From the NCBI GenBank assembly GCA_964409645.1, contig CAYPEK010000077.1, forward strand, positions 1-20,604: a DNA stretch of 20,604 nucleotides. Direction: 5' to 3'. The DNA comes from CAYPEK01 sp964409645. Its GTDB lineage: Bacteria > UBP15 > UBA6099. Below, in pieces: positions 7,141 to 13,942 of the stretch; positions within the stretch are counted from its first letter, which is position 1, and each line of letters begins with the position of its first letter. A model generated the notes under the pieces. That model worked only from the letters and a program-made list of their open reading frames with translations, searched no databases and was not told the origin of the DNA. The translations under genes were made by a program, and so were the position numbers.

Positions 7141-7650
7141 TCAGCACTCGGCGGATTCGTCAGGAACTCCCCACGTTACAAAGTGCTTCGTGATGAAATT
7201 CGACTGCCTCAGCCTGTTGCAGATAATCTTTGCGATATTTCTTACTACAATATATCCGATCTTGCTGTTCGTCTCGACGAGCTGATAAAAATGCGCCGCC
7301 GGAAGCAGAATCACTATTGAATCGGAAATTGTCTTCACAGTCGCGGAGTGCGGCATTTCATCGATCAGCGCTATCTCGCCGAACGCGTCGCCTTCACCGA
7401 GTGTAGTTATAAATTGCCCCTCATCGACATCCATGTCTTCATCATCGATTTTTCCCGTAGTGACAACTATTTCTCCACGCTTGATTATATACAGTTGCTC
7501 TCGCGGCGGATCGTTTTCTTCTATTATCACCGTGCCCATCGGATACGCCTGTTCCGTGCAGCCTTCGGCTATATTCTTAAGATCGTCTTCCCCAAGTCCG
7601 TCGAACAAGCTTGTCGATTTGAATATGTCAACAATCTCTTTTACGTTCAC
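7141..7650 (-). CDS. cyclic-nucleotide-binding-fold protein without DNA-binding domain
   Basis: A single Crp-like cNMP-binding domain of about 170 residues. The beta-roll is clear (GTVIIEENDPPREQLYIIKRGEIVV on), and the phosphate-binding cassette reads FGEIALIDEMPHSATV. The Arg that normally binds the cyclic phosphate in this cassette is replaced by His, so ligand binding is doubtful or altered. An acidic insert (DDEDMDVDE) sits between beta strands. There is no C-terminal helix-turn-helix, so it is not a transcription factor; a role as an accessory sensor is inferred. I prefer GTG at 7650 because AAGGGGG lies 7 nt upstream; an in-frame ATG at 7707 would add 19 residues but has no Shine-Dalgarno. 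First gene of the 7650-4568 unit. Confidence 0.82.
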   Translation of the reverse strand: MNVKEIVDIFKSTSLFDGLGEDDLKNIAEGCTEQAYPMGTVIIEENDPPREQLYIIKRGEIVVTTGKIDDEDMDVDEGQFITTLGEGDAFGEIALIDEMPHSATVKTISDSIVILLPAAHFYQLVETNSKIGYIVVRNIAKIICNRLRQSNFITKHFVTWGVPDESAEC

Positions 7651-7757
7651 GGCGTAACCCCCTTGTGAAGTGTCCGGCCTGACGCCGAATTCCAACAATT
7701 TAGACATTCAACTGATTATTACATTTTTTAATTTTCATTTTCCATTAATCACAAGAT

Positions 7758-7786
7758 ATGTTATTTTTTTTTACTGATAAAGTCAA
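7758..7786 (-). promoter_or_regulatory. promoter for the cNMP-epimerase-DUF4416 unit
   Basis: On the minus strand TTGACT (7781-7786) is followed after exactly 17 nt by TAACAT (7758-7763); matches are 5/6 and 4/6. The start of transcription would be near 7751, about 100 nt before the preferred GTG start. It lies in the only sizeable gap (164 bp) between the two minus-strand units. Confidence 0.55.
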
Positions 7787-7790
7787 CCTT

Positions 7791-7817
7791 AAAAATATTC
7801 CCAAAATTAATATTTTT
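7791..7817. other. 9-bp perfect inverted repeat upstream of promoter
   Basis: AAAAATATT (7791-7799) and AATATTTTT (7809-7817) form a perfect AT-only inverted repeat around a 9-bp centre. It starts 4 bp upstream of the -35 of the promoter at 7758-7786 and is centred near -53 from its likely start. It could be an activator site, or a weak AT-only terminator for the DUF362 gene that ends at 7872. Confidence 0.4.
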
Positions 7818-7871
7818 GTTTGTTTTCAACTTTTTTAGCTTCCGGCAATTTTTTCATTTCCTATTCTAAAG

Positions 7872-9182
7872 TCATCTTTGCCGTCTCGATAACCTTCCTG
7901 CAATATGCTTTAACGCCGATGTCATTGATATCTCGTACTTGTCGATCTCTTTGAATTCCGCACTTCTCACATGTTCGATCAGCCACCTTTTGGGGATGCC
8001 AAGCCTACGTAACACCCTCAATTTCATACTTCGCAACCCACGTATCCCAAGAGTTTCATACAACGCAAGTTCAATTTCCTCCGGTCGCGGCGGACACCCC
8101 GGTACGAATCTGCCAAGCCTTTCATGGCATTTTGCACAGTCTCCAACAACAAGCGTTTTGTCCCGGTCCACCACCCGCGAAAAATGTTCTATCGGCTTTC
8201 CAACAACTATATCCATCTGCTGCTCCGTTTCACTTCTCAGCAACAGCTCGACCGCCTGCCTCACAAAACCCGCGCACCCCGAAGCACAATAGTATTCTTT
8301 TCCACCAATAACGCGGAAGTTGTCGTTTTCTCCCACATCCCATACAGGCCTCAGAAATTTTTCGGCCTTATTCATCGCGTTCGGCGGCTTAACCTCTATC
8401 GTCCTCCATGAAGCAGCGCCGGCCTTCCTGCCCGAAAGCAGCTTGAGGTGTCCGATATCATCCTGTGAAAACCCCATCAGTCTCGCCATCACTATATCAG
8501 TGTTTATCGCATTTGCGCCGCCGACCATCAGCTTCATCGACCTCGGGCTTCCATACACCGGCCCCTGCCCCTCTCCGCAGACTACAGCATCGTAGATCAC
8601 ATAATTCGGATGCCTTATTCCGTACACATCGACGAGCTTCATCTGCATCCGGTAGTCATGATACATGTATCTTTCTTCGCCGCCAAGCAACTCCAGCATC
8701 GTCACCGGTGTTGTCGTGACCTCCGTTGTCAGATTTGTTTTCGCTTTCGGCAGGACAATGAACACGTCGCTTTTCATGCACACGGAAGGAACTCGAAATT
8801 CATTCTGTACCATCGGGGACCTTATGCCGACTGTGGAAATACGCGCGGACGACAGCGATATGAAAGCAGCATTCCTTTCAATCCTCTCACGCCACGAGCG
8901 CGTGTAATCCGAGCGCTCTGACGGAGCTTCATTGTCTGCAGGGTCCATGAGCATTACGTGCTTCGCGCCCAGCCCGGTGATCGCGTCCACAACCCCCGCT
9001 ACAAACAAAGGGTTAGTCCCAGCGCCCGCCCTGTACGGCGACCAGTCGGAACAATAAATAACGAATACGGACCGGCCCTTTATTTCGATCCCATCCGACA
9101 CCAACATCGATCTTGTTTTTTCGGATATTCCCGCAGGGTCGTAGTCACTCTGTTCTATGACATTAACACATTTTTTATTCAA
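7872..9182 (-). CDS. DUF362 protein with C-terminal Fe-S-type cysteine motif
   Basis: A 436-residue protein of the DUF362 family. Typical family sequence runs through residues ~10-245: a DYDP start, SDVFIVLPKAKTNLT, MLELLGGEER, YDAVVCGEGQGP and GANAINTDIVMARLMGF. After that comes a cysteine-bearing C-terminal region with CASGC (299, 303), GDCAKC (349, 352) and VPGCPPRPEEI (363). The last motif resembles the one that holds the [4Fe-4S] cluster N2 in NuoB-type subunits, so a cluster is likely; the reaction is unknown. The start codon is TTG at 9182. The next in-frame Met would remove sequence typical of the family, so TTG is kept. It follows the nucleotidyltransferase by 30 nt and probably ends that unit. 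Confidence 0.82.
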   Translation of the reverse strand: MNKKCVNVIEQSDYDPAGISEKTRSMLVSDGIEIKGRSVFVIYCSDWSPYRAGAGTNPLFVAGVVDAITGLGAKHVMLMDPADNEAPSERSDYTRSWRERIERNAAFISLSSARISTVGIRSPMVQNEFRVPSVCMKSDVFIVLPKAKTNLTTEVTTTPVTMLELLGGEERYMYHDYRMQMKLVDVYGIRHPNYVIYDAVVCGEGQGPVYGSPRSMKLMVGGANAINTDIVMARLMGFSQDDIGHLKLLSGRKAGAASWRTIEVKPPNAMNKAEKFLRPVWDVGENDNFRVIGGKEYYCASGCAGFVRQAVELLLRSETEQQMDIVVGKPIEHFSRVVDRDKTLVVGDCAKCHERLGRFVPGCPPRPEEIELALYETLGIRGLRSMKLRVLRRLGIPKRWLIEHVRSAEFKEIDKYEISMTSALKHIAGRLSRRQR

Positions 9183-9212
9183 ACGATCTGCCGTCCGCGT
9201 TAATAAATCGAT

Positions 9213-10199
9213 TCACTTTGTTTTCTTTTCACCCGTATGCACTATTTCAGATCCTAGTACAACCGCCCTCTCCACAACCGCGCCCGCCGGAACCGACGCG
9301 CCGGGCATGACCACCGAATCGGCCACTTTCGCGCCCGGTCCTATGCTGCATCCCGAATAGCACACCGCGCGCGGCCCGACCGATACATTCGGCCCCGATT
9401 CAACGCCGCTTTCCACATAACACGGTTCGATGAATCCGTCCGGCGGCTTCATGCCCCCCGCCGCCGCCACGCGGCAGCGTTTTGTCCCGCTTCCTTGAAA
9501 TACATCTACATGCGCCTGAATGTAGCTTTCCACCGTCCCTATATCGTTCCAATACGAATCCTGCATGTACGCCATGATCTTCTCGCCGTGCATGAAAAGA
9601 TCGGGCATCAGCGTTTCCCTGAAATGATAATATGAATTGTCAGGTATATACTCCTCAATAATTCGCTTTTCATAGACAAATACGCCCGAATTAACCGCTC
9701 CGGTTAGTTCCCCTCCAGTCCATTCGGGTTTCCCCCAGAGTTGCCTCACGCGGCCGCCCGCGTCAACTCCGACCGCACGCAACGACGGATTATCCGTTCC
9801 GGGGCCGACCACCATCGTCAGCGCCGCGCCGCTGGATTCGTGAAACTCCAGAATCTTCTTTATGTCGTATTCAAATACGATGTCGCCGTTCACCACAAGC
9901 ACCGGCCCATCGCCGAGCATCGGAAGCGCCTTTCTGATCCCCCCCGTCGGCCCCAGAATCTCCGGCTCGTGGCTGTACAGCAACTCCATGCCGTATCTCT
10001 CCGAACCGAATTTCTCCTTAATCGCATCCGGCAGATGGTGAAGATTCAACACTGCCGCCTCAATACCGGCCTCCGCGAACATCTCAAGATGATATTCCGC
10101 AACCGTCTTCCCGAACAGCGGAAGCAGCGGCTTCGGCATCACGTTTGTAAGTGGCCGGACGCGCACTCCCAATCCGGCGCACAGCAGCATCGCTCTCAT
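9213..10199 (-). CDS. sugar-1-phosphate nucleotidyltransferase (MurU-like)
   Basis: A 328-residue enzyme. The N-terminal ~240 residues are an NTP-transferase domain: LLCAGLGVRVRPLT and MPKPLLPLFGK bind the nucleotide, GPTGGIRKAL follows, VVNGDIVFEYD holds the metal-binding Asp, and WNDIGTVESY closes the site. Residues ~260-318 form left-handed beta-helix hexapeptide repeats (GPNVSVGPRAV, SIGPGAKV). The catalytic part resembles MurU and mannose-1-phosphate guanylyltransferases; MurU itself is shorter and lacks the beta-helix, so this is a longer relative. Its ATG overlaps the stop of the AmgK-like kinase (ATGA), the same pairing seen in the AmgK-MurU cell-wall recycling route to UDP-MurNAc. 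The sugar specificity is inferred only. Cytoplasmic. Confidence 0.88.
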   Translation of the reverse strand: MRAMLLCAGLGVRVRPLTNVMPKPLLPLFGKTVAEYHLEMFAEAGIEAAVLNLHHLPDAIKEKFGSERYGMELLYSHEPEILGPTGGIRKALPMLGDGPVLVVNGDIVFEYDIKKILEFHESSGAALTMVVGPGTDNPSLRAVGVDAGGRVRQLWGKPEWTGGELTGAVNSGVFVYEKRIIEEYIPDNSYYHFRETLMPDLFMHGEKIMAYMQDSYWNDIGTVESYIQAHVDVFQGSGTKRCRVAAAGGMKPPDGFIEPCYVESGVESGPNVSVGPRAVCYSGCSIGPGAKVADSVVMPGASVPAGAVVERAVVLGSEIVHTGEKKTK

Positions 10200-11224
10200 T
10201 CCGGTATAAGTTCCTCCACATATTTCGCCAACGTATTGAAAAACGGCAAAAGCTCCGGCCGCCTGTCAACCGCCGGCTTAACATGCGACAGACAAGGCCT
10301 AAAGTATTTTAGATATCTGTTCTTCTTCTTAACACAATCCAGATAAGCAAACGACCCGGCAGCCTTAATGCACCTTTGCACTGTCATGTAATCGAAAATC
10401 TTCATAAACGCATCCCGATCCTGCGGCAATCCGTATTTCGCCTCAAGCTCGTTCAGGCAATACTCGTACATCGCGCCCGGAAGCGACGCCGGGAGCGGCA
10501 CGTACGAGTCGTACACGAGCGATACCAGATCGTACTGGATCGGCCCGAGTCGCGCGTCCTGAAAATCCACGAGCGCTAAGCCGCCGTCCGACTTTACCAT
10601 CAGATTGCGGCTGTGGTAATCCCTGTGATTGAGATACTTCGCCTCAGAAGCAAGCACTCGCGCAATATCAAGGAAACCGGCCTTAATGATTCGCTCGTCG
10701 TCCGGCGTTATCCCGCCGCCTTTGTACGTCATCAGCGCGTGTTCGTAGAAGAAATTGAACTCGAACATCAACTTTTCGACATCGAACGCAACAGAAAACG
10801 AAATACACGAATCGTCGCACTCCCGCGTGCCGCCGACCTGAATCGCAAGCATCAGATCGACCGCTTTTTTATATAACGCCTCGACATCTTCCTCCGACTT
10901 GCCTTTGATCGCTTCTTCGAGCGTTAAATCTCCGAAATCCTCTATCAAAATAAAACCGGCCGCGAGGTCGTACTCGTACAACTTCGGCACGGGAAGCCCG
11001 ACTCTTTCCATAAAATCTCTGACGTTGAGATACGGCAACTCGCCCTCCGTCCACGGCGCTCCGAGAACCATCAGCACAGCAGTCGCCGCGCCTTCGCACA
11101 CCGGCTCAGGAAAAATCACCCTGTAAAACTCACGGTCGGACGCATCTCCCGCGAGCTTCGCAACCGTAAAATCCTCAAACTCGTACTTCTTTCTCAGAAA
11201 ACATTCGATCTCATTGATATCCAT
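10196..11224 (-). CDS. amgK: AmgK-like anomeric sugar kinase (APH fold)
   Basis: A 342-residue aminoglycoside-phosphotransferase-fold kinase. The catalytic loop is NHRDYHSRNLM (catalytic Asp202) and the metal-binding segment is LVDFQDARLGP (Asp220), followed by YDLVSLVYDSYV. These strings are characteristic of the AmgK subgroup, which phosphorylates the anomeric carbon of N-acetylmuramate and N-acetylglucosamine, rather than of antibiotic-resistance enzymes. The N-terminal lobe has GDASDREFYRV in place of the classic Gly-rich loop, also as in AmgK. GAGG precedes the ATG by 5 nt. Coupled by a 4-nt overlap to a nucleotidyltransferase, as expected for sugar to sugar-1-phosphate to NDP-sugar salvage. 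The exact sugar is not proven by sequence. Confidence 0.83.
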   Translation of the reverse strand: MDINEIECFLRKKYEFEDFTVAKLAGDASDREFYRVIFPEPVCEGAATAVLMVLGAPWTEGELPYLNVRDFMERVGLPVPKLYEYDLAAGFILIEDFGDLTLEEAIKGKSEEDVEALYKKAVDLMLAIQVGGTRECDDSCISFSVAFDVEKLMFEFNFFYEHALMTYKGGGITPDDERIIKAGFLDIARVLASEAKYLNHRDYHSRNLMVKSDGGLALVDFQDARLGPIQYDLVSLVYDSYVPLPASLPGAMYEYCLNELEAKYGLPQDRDAFMKIFDYMTVQRCIKAAGSFAYLDCVKKKNRYLKYFRPCLSHVKPAVDRRPELLPFFNTLAKYVEELIPE

Positions 11225-11236
11225 TTCGGCCTCTTA

Positions 11237-12049
11237 TCAATCCAACGCGATCAGCCGGTCGTATGCCGTCCGACATTTTTTCATCAAAACTTCAGGAGGC
11301 TCAACGCCCCTCGGCTCGAAATTAATGCAGCCGTCGTATCCGATTTCCCTTAGAGTTTTCATCACCTTCCGCCAGTCGATGCTTCCATCCATCGGAATCT
11401 TGTGCAGGTCCTTCTTGCCGTCGTTGTCTGAAACATGCACATGGAAAATCCTACTTTCACAGCCCTTAAGTTCCATGCCTATCGGGCTGAAATTCGCGTG
11501 TGCCACATCGAAGCATACTCCGAATCCGTCATACGAATAGATGTCGAACAGATACGACATGTAATACGGTTCCGAGACTGGAGTCGCCACATTTTCAAAC
11601 GCTACTTTCACACCGTCAAGCCGCGGCTCAAGCCACGAAAAAAAAGACAGTGCATTCGATACCGTCCCGCCTTCCATCCTATCGCCGTATGTCCCGCAAT
11701 GAATGACAATCAACGGCGCGCGCAGCATCCGCGCCGCCTTGATCCCGGCAATTGTATAACTTTTAAGCAACGCAAGCACGACGGCATCATCCGTAGTCGG
11801 CGTCAAACGCCTTTTTCTGCCCGTCGCTTGATCGGTTGTTTTATACGGAACGTGCACCGCGGAAACAGCCACGCCTGCGTACTTAAAATAAGCCGCCGCT
11901 TCACTTACTTCATTGTCATTCAGAAGATCAAAATGGGGCGAAAGCCCATACACTTCGGCGGCGGTGAATCCCGCTTCGCCTATCGCACGGATGTGTTTCT
12001 CGCACAGCCGGTTTTCTCCGAATACCTGAGTCGATATTCCGGGATACAT
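11237..12049 (-). CDS. TIM-barrel sugar isomerase/epimerase family protein
   Basis: A 270-residue xylose-isomerase-like TIM barrel. Expected metal ligands are visible: Glu152 in VAFENV, Asp181 in CFDVAHAN, His205 in HVHVSDND and Glu245 in NFEPRG. VIHCGTYGD contributes another active-site His. It is distant from the paralogue at 6319-7119 and has a different ligand pattern after the metal His (DGKKDLHKIPMDGSIDW), so the substrate probably differs; no specific substrate can be named. AAGGA lies just upstream of the ATG. It is 15 nt after the SDR gene and 12 nt before the AmgK-like kinase, tightly within the sugar operon. Confidence 0.86.
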   Translation of the reverse strand: MYPGISTQVFGENRLCEKHIRAIGEAGFTAAEVYGLSPHFDLLNDNEVSEAAAYFKYAGVAVSAVHVPYKTTDQATGRKRRLTPTTDDAVVLALLKSYTIAGIKAARMLRAPLIVIHCGTYGDRMEGGTVSNALSFFSWLEPRLDGVKVAFENVATPVSEPYYMSYLFDIYSYDGFGVCFDVAHANFSPIGMELKGCESRIFHVHVSDNDGKKDLHKIPMDGSIDWRKVMKTLREIGYDGCINFEPRGVEPPEVLMKKCRTAYDRLIALD

Positions 12050-12064
12050 CGTTCCTTCTGTGAT

Positions 12065-12997
12065 TTATTTGCCTTTTGCGACCTGTTCCCGAAAGAAATC
12101 CACAGTCGGCGCAATTCCGGTCTTCAACGTAAATTCCGGCTCCCAGCCGAGTTCCCTTTTCGCCTTGGATATGTCGAGAACACTTCTTTTCAAATCACCC
12201 GCGCGCGCCGGGCCGTTATTCGCCGGGCTCTTGAATCCGATCGCTTCGGCTATCGCCGCGTATATCTGGTTGACGTCCGTCGTCACACCCGTGCCGACGT
12301 TGTACGCCTCATTATGCCCCTTGTCCACACATGCAAAGTTCGCCTTCGCCACGTCTTTCACATACACATAGTCGCGCGTGCAGCTGCCGTCGCCGTTAAT
12401 CGTCGGCGTTTTCCCTTCGAGCATCGCTCGCGCGAAAATCGCCACCACTCCCGCCTCGCCGTGCGGGTCCTGCCTCGGCCCGAATACATTGCTGTACCGC
12501 AACGCAGTGTATTTCAGCCCGTATTGGACAAGATAGAATTTGAGATAGTATTCGAGCGCCATCTTCGTAATACCGTACGGCGCGAACGGCGCGAAAACCG
12601 TGTCCTCCGTCGCGGGCGCGCCCGGCACTTCGCCGTACACAGTCCCTCCGGACGACGAGAAAACAAACTTCTCCGCACCCGTCGCCGCGCATGCTTCGAG
12701 CAGATTGACCGCTCCGATTATATTTGTTCGGGCGTCTTTTATTGGGTTCCTGACGGAATCCGCAACACTTATCTGCGCCGCGAAATGAAAAACCACTTTA
12801 GGTTTCTCTTTCTCAAAAACGTCTTTCACTCCGTCCGCCGTTATATCCATCTCATAAAAACTTGCTTTCGCGTTAACGTTCGCCGTCTTACCGCTCGACA
12901 AATCGTCTATCACCGCAACGTCCCAGCCCTCATCTATGAGAAGGTCTGTCATGTGCGACCCGATAAATCCCGCTCCGCCTGTTACCAATGCTTTCAT
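12065..12997 (-). CDS. NAD-dependent NDP-sugar epimerase (GalE-like SDR)
   Basis: A 310-residue extended short-chain dehydrogenase. The NAD-binding TGGAGFIGSH is at residues 6-15, FHFAAQ near 70-75, SSSGGTVYGE at 114-123 and the catalytic YGITK (Tyr141, Lys145) follows. RYSNVFGPRQDP and the C-terminal GWEPEFTLKTGI complete the UDP-glucose/GlcNAc 4-epimerase-like pattern. Length and motifs are normal. AAAGGAG lies 10 nt upstream of the ATG. The 71-nt gap before it carries two TATAAT hexamers, so an internal promoter is possible. In this operon it could epimerise the NDP-sugar made by the kinase and nucleotidyltransferase; galE itself cannot be distinguished from related 4-epimerases or dehydratase-like homologues by eye. 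Confidence 0.87.
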   Translation of the reverse strand: MKALVTGGAGFIGSHMTDLLIDEGWDVAVIDDLSSGKTANVNAKASFYEMDITADGVKDVFEKEKPKVVFHFAAQISVADSVRNPIKDARTNIIGAVNLLEACAATGAEKFVFSSSGGTVYGEVPGAPATEDTVFAPFAPYGITKMALEYYLKFYLVQYGLKYTALRYSNVFGPRQDPHGEAGVVAIFARAMLEGKTPTINGDGSCTRDYVYVKDVAKANFACVDKGHNEAYNVGTGVTTDVNQIYAAIAEAIGFKSPANNGPARAGDLKRSVLDISKAKRELGWEPEFTLKTGIAPTVDFFREQVAKGK

Positions 12998-13035
12998 TTC
13001 CGCAATTCTCCTTTCAACGCCTCTCCCAACCGCTT

Positions 13036-13063
13036 ATTATACATCCCTTCCCCATCCATTATA
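13036..13063 (-). promoter_or_regulatory. two TATAAT boxes between ispH and epimerase
   Basis: Two perfect TATAAT hexamers on the minus strand (13058-13063 and 13036-13041) start 22 bp apart in the 71-nt gap before the epimerase gene. Neither has a convincing -35 at 16-18 nt. They hint at an internal promoter for the downstream sugar genes. Confidence 0.3.
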
Positions 13064-13068
13064 GACCT

Positions 13069-13938
13069 TTAAACAATATCCGCGACCTCTGCGCCGAACC
13101 TTTCCTTCAGCAGGCAAACAATCGACTCAATTTCATCCAGAGGCGTCGATGCCCCTCCAGTTATTCCGACTATTTCCGCCCCCTCAATTTCAGTTGCGTC
13201 TATGTCCGCGGCTTGCTCCGCGTGAATTGTCCTCCTGCAGACCGCGCCGCACTTCTCGAACAGCCGCTTTGTGTTCGCACTTTCCTTCCCGCCGATCACG
13301 ATCATCACATCCGCATCTTTCGCGATCTGCTCCGCGGCCGATTGTGCCGCCTCCATCCATCCGCAAAGCGTATCGATGCATTCCGCCTGCGGGTATTTAC
13401 CCATTATAGAGCGGCACATCCTCTCGTATTTACGTCCACCGAATGAAGTTTGCGAAATCACAACAACATCCGCTTCAGTTCCGAGTCCGTCGGGAATGTC
13501 TTTCTCTTGTGTAATCAAATAAATATTGCTTTCGCCCCTGCTGAGATGCCCCTCAACCTCTGCGTGTCCTTTCTCGCCCAACAAAAAAACAACCGCGCCC
13601 TCACGCGTTTTATCGTCGATAATCTTGTGTATTCTTTTCACTTTTTCACAAGTGGCGTCGAAAGTTACAAAACCGCCTGTAGAAATCGCGGCCATCACAC
13701 CCGCAGGCGTCCCGTGTGCCCTGAGAACCAGCACTGCACCCGCCGGCGCTTCTTCAATCCGCGCGATCATCTCCACACCCTTCTCTTTCAGCGAATCCAC
13801 AACCTGACGGTTATGAAGAAGCGGCCCAAGCGTTAACACCGGCTTACCCTGAGCTGAGCGCACTGCATCAATTACCGTTTTGAGGCTCTTTTCCGCGCCA
13901 CCGCAGAAACCGGAATATTTCGACACAATAATCTTCAA
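13069..13938 (-). CDS. ispH: IspH, 4-hydroxy-3-methylbut-2-enyl diphosphate reductase
   Basis: A 289-residue [4Fe-4S] enzyme of the last MEP-pathway step, reducing HMBPP to IPP and DMAPP. The three cluster cysteines are present: Cys12 (GFCGG), Cys97 (DATCEKV) and Cys192 (DTLCG). Other active-site features are visible: LLHN (His42), RAHG (His75), GHAEVEG (His125, Glu127), QTS, ESANT and GASTP. The sequence is rather divergent: the usual C-x-A-T-x-x-R-Q after the third cysteine reads CGWMEAAQ, and AGASTP reads GGASTP. The start codon is TTG at 13938, needed because the FCGG motif must lie about 11 residues in. It begins 4 nt after the GH31 stop, so it is translated from the same transcript. Confidence 0.92.
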   Translation of the reverse strand: MKIIVSKYSGFCGGAEKSLKTVIDAVRSAQGKPVLTLGPLLHNRQVVDSLKEKGVEMIARIEEAPAGAVLVLRAHGTPAGVMAAISTGGFVTFDATCEKVKRIHKIIDDKTREGAVVFLLGEKGHAEVEGHLSRGESNIYLITQEKDIPDGLGTEADVVVISQTSFGGRKYERMCRSIMGKYPQAECIDTLCGWMEAAQSAAEQIAKDADVMIVIGGKESANTKRLFEKCGAVCRRTIHAEQAADIDATEIEGAEIVGITGGASTPLDEIESIVCLLKERFGAEVADIV

Positions 13939-13942
13939 AATA

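Noticed and set aside
10196..11224. Aminoglycoside resistance gene
   Set aside because: The APH fold is present, but the motifs and the coupled nucleotidyltransferase match the AmgK sugar-kinase subgroup, not antibiotic phosphotransferases.
11435..13072. A 545-codon open frame on the plus strand
   Set aside because: It is antisense to the TIM-barrel epimerase and the GalE-like SDR, both of which have clear family motifs and ribosome-binding sites. Its translation is Arg/His-rich with no recognisable domain, as expected of a shadow frame in GC-rich codons.
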